NCBI RefSeq assembly: GCF_003600355.1
Contig: NZ_CP032416.1
Coordinates: 392,183-456,182 of the forward strand
Length of the DNA: 64,000 nt
Source of the DNA: Clostridium fermenticellae
GTDB lineage: Bacteria; Bacillota; Clostridia; Clostridiales; Clostridiaceae
Direction of reading: 5' to 3'
Positions 38,978 through 48,544 of the stretch are shown one piece after another; position 1 is the stretch's first letter, and every line of letters starts with the position of its first letter. The notes below the pieces were generated by a model. That model was not told where the DNA came from. It made no database searches and saw only the letters and a program-made list of their open reading frames with translations. A program made the position numbers and the translations under genes.

Positions 38978-39547
38978 ATGACTAAAAGTATATTGTTAGT
39001 TGGAGTAGGTGGACAAGGTACAATTCTTGCCAGCAAGATTTTGACTACTGGTTTAATGCAAGAGGGTTATGATGTAAAGATGAGCGAAATACATGGAATG
39101 TCCCAAAGAGGGGGTTCTGTTTCATCACAGGTAAGATACGGAGAAAAGGTTGAATCACCGGTTATAGAGATTGGCGGAGCAGATATATTAGTATCATTTG
39201 AAAAAATGGAGGCATTAAGGTGGCTTAAATACTTAAAACCGGAAGGAAAGATAGTAGTCAATGACTGCCGAATGGATTCAATGCCTATTATTGGCGGAAA
39301 GGCAGACTATCCGGAAGGAATAGTAGAAGAACTTAAAAGTAAAGTTCCTACAACTGTTATAGATGCAGATGGAGAGGCTGATAAGCTTGGCAATACTAAG
39401 GTAGCTAATATTATATTGTTGGGAGCACTAGTTAAGAAAATGGGACTCGAAGACATAGATTGGAAAAAGATTATAAGTGAAAATGTAAAAGAAAAGTTTA
39501 TTGATTTAAATATTAAGGCGTTTAATATCGGATTAAACCTAGCATAA
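38978..39547 (+). CDS. iorB: Indolepyruvate ferredoxin oxidoreductase, beta subunit
   Basis: A 189-residue gamma/beta-type subunit of 2-oxoacid:ferredoxin oxidoreductases, with the N-terminal CoA-associated LLVGVGGQGTILASKIL motif and MSEIHGMSQRGGSV block. It pairs with IorA. ATG 38978 (MTKSILLVG) is chosen because AAGGAGG lies 9 bases upstream, inside the end of iorA; an earlier in-frame ATG at 38951 precedes that site and has none of its own. Confidence 0.93.
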   Translation: MTKSILLVGVGGQGTILASKILTTGLMQEGYDVKMSEIHGMSQRGGSVSSQVRYGEKVESPVIEIGGADILVSFEKMEALRWLKYLKPEGKIVVNDCRMDSMPIIGGKADYPEGIVEELKSKVPTTVIDADGEADKLGNTKVANIILLGALVKKMGLEDIDWKKIISENVKEKFIDLNIKAFNIGLNLA

Positions 39548-39579
39548 AGTACTTCAATAAATTACATGAGAGAGGAGTG

Positions 39580-39609
39580 TAGCTGCATATATCAGGATAT
39601 ATGCAGCTA
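39580..39609 (+). promoter_or_regulatory. Perfect hairpin between Shine-Dalgarno and start of buk
   Basis: TAGCTGCATATAT (39580-39592) pairs perfectly with 39597-39609 around a CAGG loop. The best ribosome site, AGAGGAG (39571-39577), lies 5' of the hairpin and 40 bases from ATG 39617. Folding would bring it to within about 10 bases. The short GGTAAAG 3' of the hairpin is a poor alternative. Confidence 0.55.
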
Positions 39610-39616
39610 GGTAAAG

Positions 39617-40684
39617 ATGGGTTATAAAATACTAGTAATCAATCCGGGTTCTACTTCTACAAAGATAGCTTTATATGAAAATGAGAAAGAATTATTTAAT
39701 GTAACGCTGGAACATCCAATTGAGGAAATTGAAAAATACAATAAAATTGCGGATCAATTTGATATGAGAAAAAAAGTTGTTTTGTCCTTCTTAAAAGAAA
39801 AAGGGATTGAGATTAATAAATTGGATGCAGTTGTAGGAAGGGGCGGAATGCTTCCTAAGGTACAGTCAGGTGCCTATAAAGTTAATAAATTAATGATAAA
39901 TAGACTAAGAAATAATCCTGTTGTTGAGCATGCTTCTAATCTGGGAGCACTGGTTGCCTATGAAATTGCAAATTCTATTGGAGTATTGGCCTATATATAT
40001 GATTCAGTAAGGGTAGATGAGATGAATGATATAGCACGTATATCAGGTATGAGTGATATACCCCGCGAGAGTACAAGCCATGCGTTGAATTCAAGGGCAA
40101 TGGCAATAAAGGCTGCAAAAAAGTATGGGAAAAAATATAAAGACATGAATTTTATTGTTGCCCATTTAGGTGGAGGAATATCATTAAGTGTTCATGAAAA
40201 AGGGAAAATGGTTGATGTAATGCCAGATGATGATGGACCATTTTCCCCTGAAAGAGCGGGTAAATTACAATGTAAGGCTCTTATAGATCTCTGTTATTCG
40301 GGAAAGTTTGATAAAGAAACCATGCAAAAAAAGCTCAGAGGAAATGGTGGATTAAAAGACTACCTTGGAACTAAAGATGCCAGGGAAGTTGAAAAAATGA
40401 TTAAAAATGGAAATAAAAAGGCAAGGTTAGTGTATGAAGCTATGGCCTATCAAATTGCAAAGGGAATAGGTGAACTTGCGACAGTAGTAGAAGGTAAAGT
40501 GGATCTCATTATTATAACGGGAGGTATAGCCTATTCAAATATGCTGACAGACTGGATTAAAAAAAGGGTAGAGTTTATTGCACCAGTTGAAATTATGCCG
40601 GGAGAGAATGAAATGGAGTCCTTAGCTTTAGGTACTTTAAGAGTGCTTAAAGGAGAGGAAAATGCCAGAGAATATAAGGAGTGA
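39617..40684 (+). CDS. buk: Butyrate kinase-family acyl kinase
   Basis: A 355-residue ASKHA-fold kinase that makes ATP from acyl phosphate and ADP. The N-terminal INPGSTSTKIALYE phosphate loop, RGGMLPKVQSGAY, HLGGGISLSVHEKG and ITGGIAYSNML adenosine motif are all standard for butyrate/branched-chain fatty-acid kinases. In the operon it would use the Ptb-like product, giving one ATP per 2-oxoacid oxidised. Translation initiation may depend on the leader hairpin. Confidence 0.93.
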   Translation: MGYKILVINPGSTSTKIALYENEKELFNVTLEHPIEEIEKYNKIADQFDMRKKVVLSFLKEKGIEINKLDAVVGRGGMLPKVQSGAYKVNKLMINRLRNNPVVEHASNLGALVAYEIANSIGVLAYIYDSVRVDEMNDIARISGMSDIPRESTSHALNSRAMAIKAAKKYGKKYKDMNFIVAHLGGGISLSVHEKGKMVDVMPDDDGPFSPERAGKLQCKALIDLCYSGKFDKETMQKKLRGNGGLKDYLGTKDAREVEKMIKNGNKKARLVYEAMAYQIAKGIGELATVVEGKVDLIIITGGIAYSNMLTDWIKKRVEFIAPVEIMPGENEMESLALGTLRVLKGEENAREYKE

Positions 40685-40690
40685 GAGAGA

Positions 40691-41890
40691 ATGATAGTAT
40701 CAAAGGAAATGCATGAATTAGGAGCAAAACGATCTGTAATAAGAGAATTATTTGAATATGGAAAGCAGCAGGCTGCAGTTGTTGGAAAAGAAAATGTGTA
40801 TGATTTTAGTATTGGAAATCCAACTATTCCAGCACCAAAATGTGTAGAAGAATCGATAATAGAATTGATAAAAACAGTTGATCCAGTCGAAATCCATGGT
40901 TATACTTCTGCACAAGGTGACTTTGAAGTCAGAAAAGGTTTAGCTGACTACATGAATGGTACATTTAATTGTAATCTTGGAGCAGAAAATTTTTATATGA
41001 CATGCGGTGCAGCAGCGTCACTAACTATTACACTTAAGGCACTTACTGTAGATTCTACTGATGAATTTATTATTATTGCACCTTATTTTCCAGAGTATCA
41101 GGTATTTATAAAAAATGCGGGTGCAAAGGTTGTAGTGATACCGGCAGATACAAAAAGTTTCCAAATTCAGATGAATTTACTTGAAGAAAGTATTAATTCG
41201 CATACAAAGGGAATTATAATAAATTCTCCTAATAATCCATCTGGAGTTGTTTATTCGGAAAATACATTAAAATCTTTGGCAGATTTATTAAAAAAGAAAT
41301 CTAAGGAGTATAATAAACCTTTGTATCTCATATCAGATGAACCCTATAGAGAAATTGTCTATGATGGTATAAAAGTACCATATGTCCCATCTTATTATGA
41401 GAATACAATTGTATGTTATTCATACAGCAAGTCACTTTCACTTCCTGGAGAAAGAATAGGATATATTTTAGTTCCTGACTGCGTGGAAAATGATCAGGAT
41501 ATATATACAGCTATATGTGGAGCAGGACGTTCTCTTGGATATGTATGTGCCCCAAGTTTATTCCAAAAGGTGATTTTAAAATGTATGGGAAAAACATCAG
41601 ATATGGCTTTATATGATGATAACAGGAAGTTACTGTATGATGGACTTAGTAAAATGGGTTATCAATGCGTTAGACCGGATGGAGCATTTTATTTATTTGT
41701 AAAATCACTGGAAGGTGACTCTGTTAAATTTTCCGAAAATGCAAAAAAATATAATCTTCTTATTGTGCCGGCAGATGATTTTGGATGTCCGGGGTATGTA
41801 AGGGTATCCTATTGTGTTGATCCAGAAATGATAAAAAGATCTTTCGATGCATTTCAGAAATTAAAAGATTTATATAAGACAGAAAAGTAG
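40691..41890 (+). CDS. Pyridoxal-phosphate aminotransferase, class I/II
   Basis: A 399-residue fold-type I aminotransferase. SPNNPSG, ISDEPYREI and SYSKSLSLPGERIGY are visible; the latter holds the Schiff-base lysine and the conserved arginine. The family includes aspartate, aromatic and branched-chain enzymes. In this operon it would generate the 2-oxoacid used by IorAB, consistent with an aromatic or broad-specificity enzyme. The AAGGAGTGAGAGAG ribosome site overlaps the buk stop. A terminator-like hairpin follows. Confidence 0.85.
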   Translation: MIVSKEMHELGAKRSVIRELFEYGKQQAAVVGKENVYDFSIGNPTIPAPKCVEESIIELIKTVDPVEIHGYTSAQGDFEVRKGLADYMNGTFNCNLGAENFYMTCGAAASLTITLKALTVDSTDEFIIIAPYFPEYQVFIKNAGAKVVVIPADTKSFQIQMNLLEESINSHTKGIIINSPNNPSGVVYSENTLKSLADLLKKKSKEYNKPLYLISDEPYREIVYDGIKVPYVPSYYENTIVCYSYSKSLSLPGERIGYILVPDCVENDQDIYTAICGAGRSLGYVCAPSLFQKVILKCMGKTSDMALYDDNRKLLYDGLSKMGYQCVRPDGAFYLFVKSLEGDSVKFSENAKKYNLLIVPADDFGCPGYVRVSYCVDPEMIKRSFDAFQKLKDLYKTEK

Positions 41891-41931
41891 TAATAGAAAA
41901 GTTTTTGTAATAACAAAAAAGTTTTTAACGA

Positions 41932-41980
41932 AGCCGAAAACTTTTATAGCATAAAGTACAAAGTTTTCGGCTATGTTTTT
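41932..41980 (+). terminator. Terminator-like hairpin between aminotransferase and permease
   Basis: AGCCGAAAACTTT (41932-41944) pairs perfectly with 41960-41972, followed by ATGTTTTT. Only about 25 bases separate it from the permease ribosome site and no promoter is visible between them, so permease expression probably depends on read-through. Confidence 0.75.
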
Positions 41981-42006
41981 AAAAAATATTAAAAGGAGAG
42001 TTTAAT

Positions 42007-43403
42007 ATGGGGAAAAAACACAACACAAGAAAGCTAACCTGAAAAAAAGACATTTAAATATGATTGTACTTGGAAGTGCAATTGGAACCGGTATATTCAT
42101 GGTTTCTTCAGAAACAATTCAAATGGCAGGACCTGCAGTTTTGTTATCTTATGCTATAGCCGGGTTTGCTGTATTTTTAATTTTGAGAATGCTTGGTGAA
42201 ATGACAATAGAAAATCCGGATTCTGGTTCTTATTGTGCATATGCTGAAAAATATTGGGGCAAACTCCCGGGATTTATTGTCGGATGGAATTGGTGGTATA
42301 CATGCATTGTCGTAAGTATGCTTGAACTCACAGCCTCCTGTGTTTTTATGGATTATTGGTTCCCGAATCTGCCACATTGGATTACAGTTTTTGTGTTTTT
42401 AGTAATTATTTATGCTATTAATATGATTAATGCAAATGCTTTTGGTGAGTTTGAATTCTGGCTCTCATGTATAAAAGTATTCTCAGTACTTTTAGTAATA
42501 GTTTTAGGTATTGCTGTTATTTTAGGAATTAAAGGCGGTAAAGCTATTGGATTCAGTAATCTTTGGGCCTATGGAGGTTTTTTCCCAAAGGGTGCCAAAG
42601 GTTTATTATTTGCTCTTTTATCAGCTGCATTTGCTTTTGGCGGAATTGAATCTGTAGGTACGACAGCCGGAGAAGCTGATGATATAGAGAAAACGCTTCC
42701 AGAGGCGATTAACAAGATATTTTGGTTAAGAGTTTTTATATTTTATATAGGTGCTATTGGAATTATAATAGCTATTTGGCCCTGGACTAAAATTGCACTG
42801 AATACCAGTCCGTTTGTTATGGCTATGGATGGATTGGGAATAAAAGCAGCGGCATTCATTATGAATATAGTTTGTATAACTGCTTGTCTTTCAGTTTTTA
42901 ACTGCATGGTTTTTAGTAATCCGAGGATACTGTCAAGCCTTGCTGAAAGCGGAAGTGCACCTAAGTTTTTAACCAAAAAGAATGAAGCTGGTGTACCAAC
43001 TACAGGTCTAAAAATAAATGCAGCTATAACTTTACTTGTAGTAGTTTTAAACTACTTTTTTGCAAATCTGTTTAACTATCTTGTGTCGATAGTACTTGTG
43101 TCGGAGATTATTACCTGGGGAGCAATTGCTATTACTAATATGCGTTTTCATAAGAAAATCGGAAAAGAAGCTTCCAGTAAATTAAAATTTAAGGTTCCAT
43201 TCTATCCGCTTTCTAATTATTTTTGTCTGGCCTTTTTAGCTTTGTTATTGATTTTGATGACAATGGTACCGGGTTATAAAACTGGACTTATTGCCCTGCC
43301 AATATGGCTTTGTGTACTGATTGTAGGTTATGCATGCAAACAAATGTATTCTAATAAAAAGAAAAAAATAAGTTCGGACAATTTAAATAATTATTCTAAG
43401 TAA
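42007..43403 (+). CDS. Amino-acid permease (APC superfamily), N-terminus frameshifted
   Basis: A twelve-helix amino acid-polyamine-organocation transporter with the helix 1 motif GSAIGTGIFM and the later AFGGIESVG. The strong site AAGGAGAG sits before ATG 42007, but that frame stops after 11 codons at 42040. The long frame only opens cleanly at ATG 42060, which has no ribosome site and would lack the first ~19 residues. If the six-A run at 42013-42018 had seven A, the start would read MGKKTQHKKANLKKRHLNM and continue into the long frame. So the gene is either miscalled by one A or disabled. In context it would import the amino acid degraded by the upstream operon. Confidence 0.85.
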
Positions 43404-43431
43404 CATTTTCAGATTACTTAATTTTATATTC

Positions 43432-43504
43432 TATACTCTTCGTTACAATGATATAATTAATGTATTAGTAAAAATGATTTAATTACAGAAAGAGAAGAAG
43501 GTGG
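43432..43504 (+). promoter_or_regulatory. dnaE upstream region (copy B of the duplicated segment)
   Basis: It contains TATAAT (43452-43457) and the AAGAAGGTGG ribosome site of dnaE. Aligns over its whole length with 33459-33532. This copy is attached to a functional gene, so it is probably the original. Confidence 0.65.
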
Positions 43505-43508
43505 GTAT

Positions 43509-46500
43509 GTGGAAAAAAAGTATGAATGGATAAGTTTACATCAGCATACGGAGTATTCACTTTTGGATTCCTCGGCTAAAATTCATAATCTCATAGCGAG
43601 AGCAAAAGAACTTGATATGAAGAGTATAGCAATAACAGACCATGGAGTAATGTATGGGTGTGTGGAGTTTTACAAGGAAGCAAAAGAGCAGGGAATAAAA
43701 CCTATAATAGGCTGTGAAATATATGTTGCTCCAAAGTCTATGTATATAAAGCAAAATGATAGAGAGAATGAAAATTATCATCTGGTTCTCCTTGTAAAGA
43801 ATGAGGTAGGCTATGACAATCTGATGAAGATAGTGTCTAAGGCGTCAATTGATGGATTTTATTATAAACCGAGAGTCGATCATGATTATTTAAAAACTCA
43901 TAGTGATGGAATAATAGCATTAAGTGCTTGTCTTGGCGGAGAGATACAGTCATATATACTAAAAAATAGAATAGATAAGGCTAAAGAAACAGCCCTTTTT
44001 TATAAAGATATATTTAGTGATGGTTTTTATCTGGAGCTCCAGTATCATGGTATGGAAGAGCAGCTTAAGGTAAATGAAGAACTTATAAAAATGTCAAAGG
44101 AACTTCAAATACCACTTGTAGCAACTAATGATGTACATTACATATGTAAAGAGGATTTTAAGGCTCACGATGTACTTTTATGCATACAGACTGGAAAAAC
44201 AGTTTATGAAGAGAATAGAATGAAATATCCTTCTGATGAGTTTTACTTAAAATCTCCTGAAGAAATGTATAAAATATTTTCCTATGTGCCAGAAGCACTA
44301 GAAAATACAGTTAAAATCGCAAATGAGTGCAATTTTGATTATGAGTTTCATAAATCGAAACTGCCAACGTTCCCACTTCCAGAGGATGTAGATCCTTTTG
44401 AGTATTTAAAAAATTTATGTTACAGCGGATTAAAAGAGAGATACAGTGATGTAACGGGTAAATTAAAGGAAAGACTTGATTACGAACTTGGTATAATAAA
44501 TCAGATGGGTTATGTAGATTATTTTTTGATAGTGTGGGATTTTATAAGATTTGCACGTGAGAGTGGTATAATGACAGGGCCTGGAAGGGGATCTGCTGCG
44601 GGATCAATAGTTGCGTATACACTTGGAATAACTAAGATAGATCCTATAAAATACGGACTTATTTTTGAACGATTTTTAAACCCGGAACGTGTGTCAATGC
44701 CTGATATAGATTCTGACTTCTGTTATGAGAGACGAGGCGAAATGATAGACTATGTTGTCAAAAAATATGGAGAAGACAATGTCTCTCAAATTATAACATT
44801 TGGGACAATGGCCGCAAGACTTTGTATAAGAGATGTTGGAAGGGCAATGGATTATCCATATGGAGAAGTTGATAGAATAGCAAAGATGGTTCCAACTGTT
44901 TTAAATATAACTATAGATAAAGCTCTTGAATTAAGCAGTGATTTAAAGGAAGCTTACGACAGCGAGCAAAGAACAAAAGAACTTATAGACATAGCAAGAT
45001 CGCTTGAGGGTCTTCCAAGGCATACTTCCACACATGCTGCAGGTGTTGTTATATCGTCTAAACCTCTTGTAAGTTATGTGCCGCTTCAAAAAAATGAAGG
45101 TAATATAGTTACCCAATTTACTATGGGAACACTTGAGGAACTCGGGCTTTTGAAGATGGATTTTTTAGGACTCAGAACGCTTACCGTGCTTAGAGATACT
45201 GTTAATATGGTGAAATCTAATAGGAATATATCAGTAGATCTGGATAAGATAGACTATGATGATCAAAAAGTTTACAATATGATAGGTAAAGGGAAAACTG
45301 TTGGTGTATTTCAGCTTGAATCTGCTGGAATGACATCATTTATGAAGGAATTAAAACCAGATTCCTTTGAGGATATAATAGCAGGAATCAGTCTTTATAG
45401 GCCGGGTCCTATGGCAGAAATACCGAAATATGTTAGTAATAAAAATAATCCCGGTAATGTTGAGTATGAGACACCTGAACTTGAATCTATACTTTCTGTA
45501 ACATATGGGTGTATGGTTTACCAGGAACAGGTAATGGAGATAGTGAGAAAGCTTGCAGGCTACTCTATGGGAAGAAGTGACCTTGTAAGACGTGCTATGT
45601 CCAAGAAAAAACACCATGTTATGGAAGAAGAAAGAAAAAATTTTATATACGGTATAGTTGATGAAAATGGAGAAGTTACGGTACCTGGATGTATAAGAAA
45701 TGGCATATCTTATGATATAGCAAATAGTATATTTGATTCAATGATGGATTTTGCATCATATGCGTTTAACAAAAGTCATGCAGCTGCATATGCAGTCATT
45801 GCATTTCAGACAGCTTACATGGTGTATTACTATCCAGCAGAATATTTTGCCGCTATGCTTAACAGTGTAAAAGGTGACAATGATAAAGTTGCATATTATA
45901 TAAGATTTGCAAATGAAATAGGAATAGAGGTTCTTCCGCCTGATATAAATGAGAGCTATGCAAAATTCACAGTCAAAGAGGATAAGATAAGGTTTGGCCT
46001 TTCTGCAATTAAAAATGCGGGAGATAATGTAATAGACAGCATAGTTAGATCAAGAGAGGAAAAGGGAGAATTTAAGGACTTGATGGATTTTTGCAATAAG
46101 ATAGATGTATCGTGTATAAATAAGAGAGTTGTAGAAAGCTTGATTAAAGCTGGTGCATTTGACTGTTTTAATGTGTATCGTTCAAAGATGCTTTCTGTTT
46201 ATGAGAGAATATTGGATGGGATAAGTAGTTCTAGAAAAAAAAATATAGAAGGCCAATTGAGTCTTTTTTCTGATATAAGTAATTCCGGGGTTGCAATTCA
46301 ATATCCAGATGTAAAGGAGTTTGATAAGAAAAACATTTTATCGATGGAAAAGGAAATGACAGGACTTTATATAACTGGTCATCCACTTGATGAATATAAA
46401 AAGACACTTAAATTACAAACAAGTGTAAAAATATCAGATATAATCGGAGATAAATCTTTAGAGAGTGATTTGACAAATCACATCAAGGTAGAAGATGGTA

Positions 46501-46982
46501 CGAAGGTTATTATAGGTGGAATAATAACTTCCGCAAGTAAGAAGATAACTAAGAATAATGAAATGATGGCATTTATAAATGTTGAAGATTTGTACGGTGA
46601 TATAGAAGTAATTGTTTTTCCAAAAACATTTAGTAGATATAGAAACCTTATATATGAAGATGATATTATTCTTGTAAAAGGAAGAGTTAGTATAAGGGAA
46701 GATGAACCCTCTAAGATTTTATGTGAGAGTATAGAGCCTTTAGTCAAATTAGAAAGTCAAAAGTTATATATACTAATAGACGAAGAAGCTTTAATGAAGT
46801 CAGCAATTGGCAGGGTGAAAAATATTTCGCGTGAGTTTAATGGAAATACTCCAGTATATATATGCACTAAGAAGGAAAGAAAAAAATTTAGATTGGATAG
46901 TGAATACTGGGTAGATTCCAATAATGACTTTATGTATGATATAAGAAAAGAATTTGGTGATCAAAATATAAAATTAATTTAG
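43509..46982 (+). CDS. dnaE: DNA polymerase III subunit alpha
   Basis: A 1157-residue family C polymerase. The N-terminal PHP domain starts LHQHTEYSLLD (10-20), the palm has GRGSAAGS near residue 360 and the catalytic PDIDSDF near 398, followed by a helix-hairpin-helix region, an OB-fold domain near the C-terminus (VIIGGIITSASKKITKNN) and a short tail. It lacks the inserted exonuclease of PolC, so it is the DnaE-type enzyme. GTG 43509 follows AAGAAGGTGG. The gene precedes pfkA and pyk, a common clostridial order. Confidence 0.96.
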   Translation: MEKKYEWISLHQHTEYSLLDSSAKIHNLIARAKELDMKSIAITDHGVMYGCVEFYKEAKEQGIKPIIGCEIYVAPKSMYIKQNDRENENYHLVLLVKNEVGYDNLMKIVSKASIDGFYYKPRVDHDYLKTHSDGIIALSACLGGEIQSYILKNRIDKAKETALFYKDIFSDGFYLELQYHGMEEQLKVNEELIKMSKELQIPLVATNDVHYICKEDFKAHDVLLCIQTGKTVYEENRMKYPSDEFYLKSPEEMYKIFSYVPEALENTVKIANECNFDYEFHKSKLPTFPLPEDVDPFEYLKNLCYSGLKERYSDVTGKLKERLDYELGIINQMGYVDYFLIVWDFIRFARESGIMTGPGRGSAAGSIVAYTLGITKIDPIKYGLIFERFLNPERVSMPDIDSDFCYERRGEMIDYVVKKYGEDNVSQIITFGTMAARLCIRDVGRAMDYPYGEVDRIAKMVPTVLNITIDKALELSSDLKEAYDSEQRTKELIDIARSLEGLPRHTSTHAAGVVISSKPLVSYVPLQKNEGNIVTQFTMGTLEELGLLKMDFLGLRTLTVLRDTVNMVKSNRNISVDLDKIDYDDQKVYNMIGKGKTVGVFQLESAGMTSFMKELKPDSFEDIIAGISLYRPGPMAEIPKYVSNKNNPGNVEYETPELESILSVTYGCMVYQEQVMEIVRKLAGYSMGRSDLVRRAMSKKKHHVMEEERKNFIYGIVDENGEVTVPGCIRNGISYDIANSIFDSMMDFASYAFNKSHAAAYAVIAFQTAYMVYYYPAEYFAAMLNSVKGDNDKVAYYIRFANEIGIEVLPPDINESYAKFTVKEDKIRFGLSAIKNAGDNVIDSIVRSREEKGEFKDLMDFCNKIDVSCINKRVVESLIKAGAFDCFNVYRSKMLSVYERILDGISSSRKKNIEGQLSLFSDISNSGVAIQYPDVKEFDKKNILSMEKEMTGLYITGHPLDEYKKTLKLQTSVKISDIIGDKSLESDLTNHIKVEDGTKVIIGGIITSASKKITKNNEMMAFINVEDLYGDIEVIVFPKTFSRYRNLIYEDDIILVKGRVSIREDEPSKILCESIEPLVKLESQKLYILIDEEALMKSAIGRVKNISREFNGNTPVYICTKKERKKFRLDSEYWVDSNNDFMYDIRKEFGDQNIKLI

Positions 46983-47046
46983 ATTTATAAATTTAGAGTA
47001 TATTTTTTTGATAATAAACAAGAATATAAAATAAGAAAAGAAGTTT

Positions 47047-47098
47047 TTAAATACCGGATAGATTTTATTATTAGTTTATCCGGTATTTAATTAAATTT
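47047..47098 (+). terminator. Rho-independent terminator after dnaE
   Basis: TTAAATACCGGATA (47047-47060) pairs perfectly with 47077-47090, followed by TTAAATTT. The 5' side has TTTTT, so it may also act in the other direction. Confidence 0.7.
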
Positions 47099-47246
47099 AA
47101 AGGTATAATATGTCGATATATAAAAAATTTTCATTTAATTAAATTTGGTATAATGAAAAACCTAATATTGTATGATATAATAAACCTATAGGGCGTGTAA
47201 CCAATGTGGGACATAAATTGTCCATGCGGTCATAGGAGGTATAAAT

Positions 47247-48206
47247 ATGAGAACAATAGCTGTATTGACAAGTGGTGGGGATGCACCTGGAATGAATGCT
47301 GCCATAAGAGCAGTAGTTAGAACTGGTCTGGATAAGGATCTTGAGGTTATGGGAATACAAAGAGGCTACAGTGGTTTATTAAATGGAGAAATATTTAGAA
47401 TGGATAGACGCAGTGTAGCTGATATTATACAAAGGGGAGGAACCATGCTTAGAACTGCACGCTGTGAGGAATTTAAAACAGAAGCGGGAAGAAAGAAGGC
47501 TTATAATATACTAAAAACGTTCAGAGTTGACGGACTTGTAGTTATAGGCGGGGATGGTTCATTTAGAGGTGCTCAATTGTTATCAAAGTTAGGTATAGCT
47601 ACAATTGGACTTCCTGGTACTATTGATAATGATTTACCATATACGGATTATACTATAGGATTTGATACAGCAATAAATACTGTGCTTGATGCGATAAATA
47701 AATTAAGGGATACATCCACCTCTCATGAAAGGGTAAGTGTTATAGAAGTTATGGGAAGAAATTGCGGGGATATAGCACTTTATTCGGGTCTTGCCGGTGG
47801 TGCTGAGAGTATAATAGTCCCTGAAAAGGGATATGATCAAAATACTCTGTGCAGAACTATACTTGAAGGAAAAATGAGGGGAAAGATGCATAATTTAATA
47901 GTCCTTGCAGAAGGAATAGGTGGAGCTGAAGAGCTCGCAAAAAAGATAGAAGAAATTACTGGAATGGAGGCAAGGGCCACTAAACTCGGGCATATACAAA
48001 GAGGGGGAAGCCCAACTTGCATGGATAGAATTTTAGCTTCCAGAATGGGGTATAAGGCAGTTGAACTTCTATCTCAGGGAAAATCTTCAAGAGTTGTGGG
48101 GATAAATGGTGGAAAGATAGTTGATATGGATATAGATGAAGCTTTGGCTGTCCCACGTAAATTCAATGTAGAGCTGTATAAAGTAGCAAATGTATTATCA
48201 TATTAA
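47247..48206 (+). CDS. pfkA: 6-phosphofructokinase
   Basis: A 319-residue ATP-dependent PfkA, the committed step of glycolysis. ATP site [15 protein letters not shown] (8-22), catalytic [12 protein letters not shown], fructose-6-phosphate site MGRNCGDIA and effector-site [10 protein letters not shown] are all present. ATAGGAGGT lies before ATG 47247; a TATAAT occurs at 47176-47181. pfkA and pyk are normally an operon in Clostridia, but here R9 begins 4 bases after the stop. Confidence 0.97.
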   Translation: MRTIAVLTSGGDAPGMNAAIRAVVRTGLDKDLEVMGIQRGYSGLLNGEIFRMDRRSVADIIQRGGTMLRTARCEEFKTEAGRKKAYNILKTFRVDGLVVIGGDGSFRGAQLLSKLGIATIGLPGTIDNDLPYTDYTIGFDTAINTVLDAINKLRDTSTSHERVSVIEVMGRNCGDIALYSGLAGGAESIIVPEKGYDQNTLCRTILEGKMRGKMHNLIVLAEGIGGAEELAKKIEEITGMEARATKLGHIQRGGSPTCMDRILASRMGYKAVELLSQGKSSRVVGINGGKIVDMDIDEALAVPRKFNVELYKVANVLSY

Positions 48207-48210
48207 TTTA

Positions 48211-48469
48211 TATGGTTTATAAGTGAAAGTTTAACTTATGCTCCGACCAGGATTTCTAAAATATGTCACGTAAAAAATCTCTAGTAAGTCTAAGCTTGCG
48301 CTTAAAAAAATCTAAGCAGATTATATAAACTCGCTTTGCTCAAACATATATAATCTACTAAGACTTTTAAGAACGCTTCGCTAAGACTTACTACAAAATT
48401 TTCTAATGTGCCTTAATTTTAGAAATCCCGACCTGCGCATAAGTTAAGCTTATAATTACAAACCCTATA
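48211..48469 (+). repeat. Palindromic element R9 between pfkA and pyk (subfamily A, 259 bp)
   Basis: Left end TATGGTTTATAA is slightly decayed, right end TTACAAACCCTATA intact. It occupies most of the 338-base gap between two glycolytic genes that are usually co-transcribed. Confidence 0.85.
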
Positions 48470-48544
48470 ATTACTTGTAAATAAATTTTTATTAGATAAA
48501 TAGATTTTATTATAAAAAAATAAATTTATATAAGGAGAGTAATT

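Noticed and set aside
42007-42042. Short leader peptide before the permease
   Set aside because: The 11-codon frame equals the permease N-terminus up to one missing A, so a frameshift explains it better than a leader peptide.
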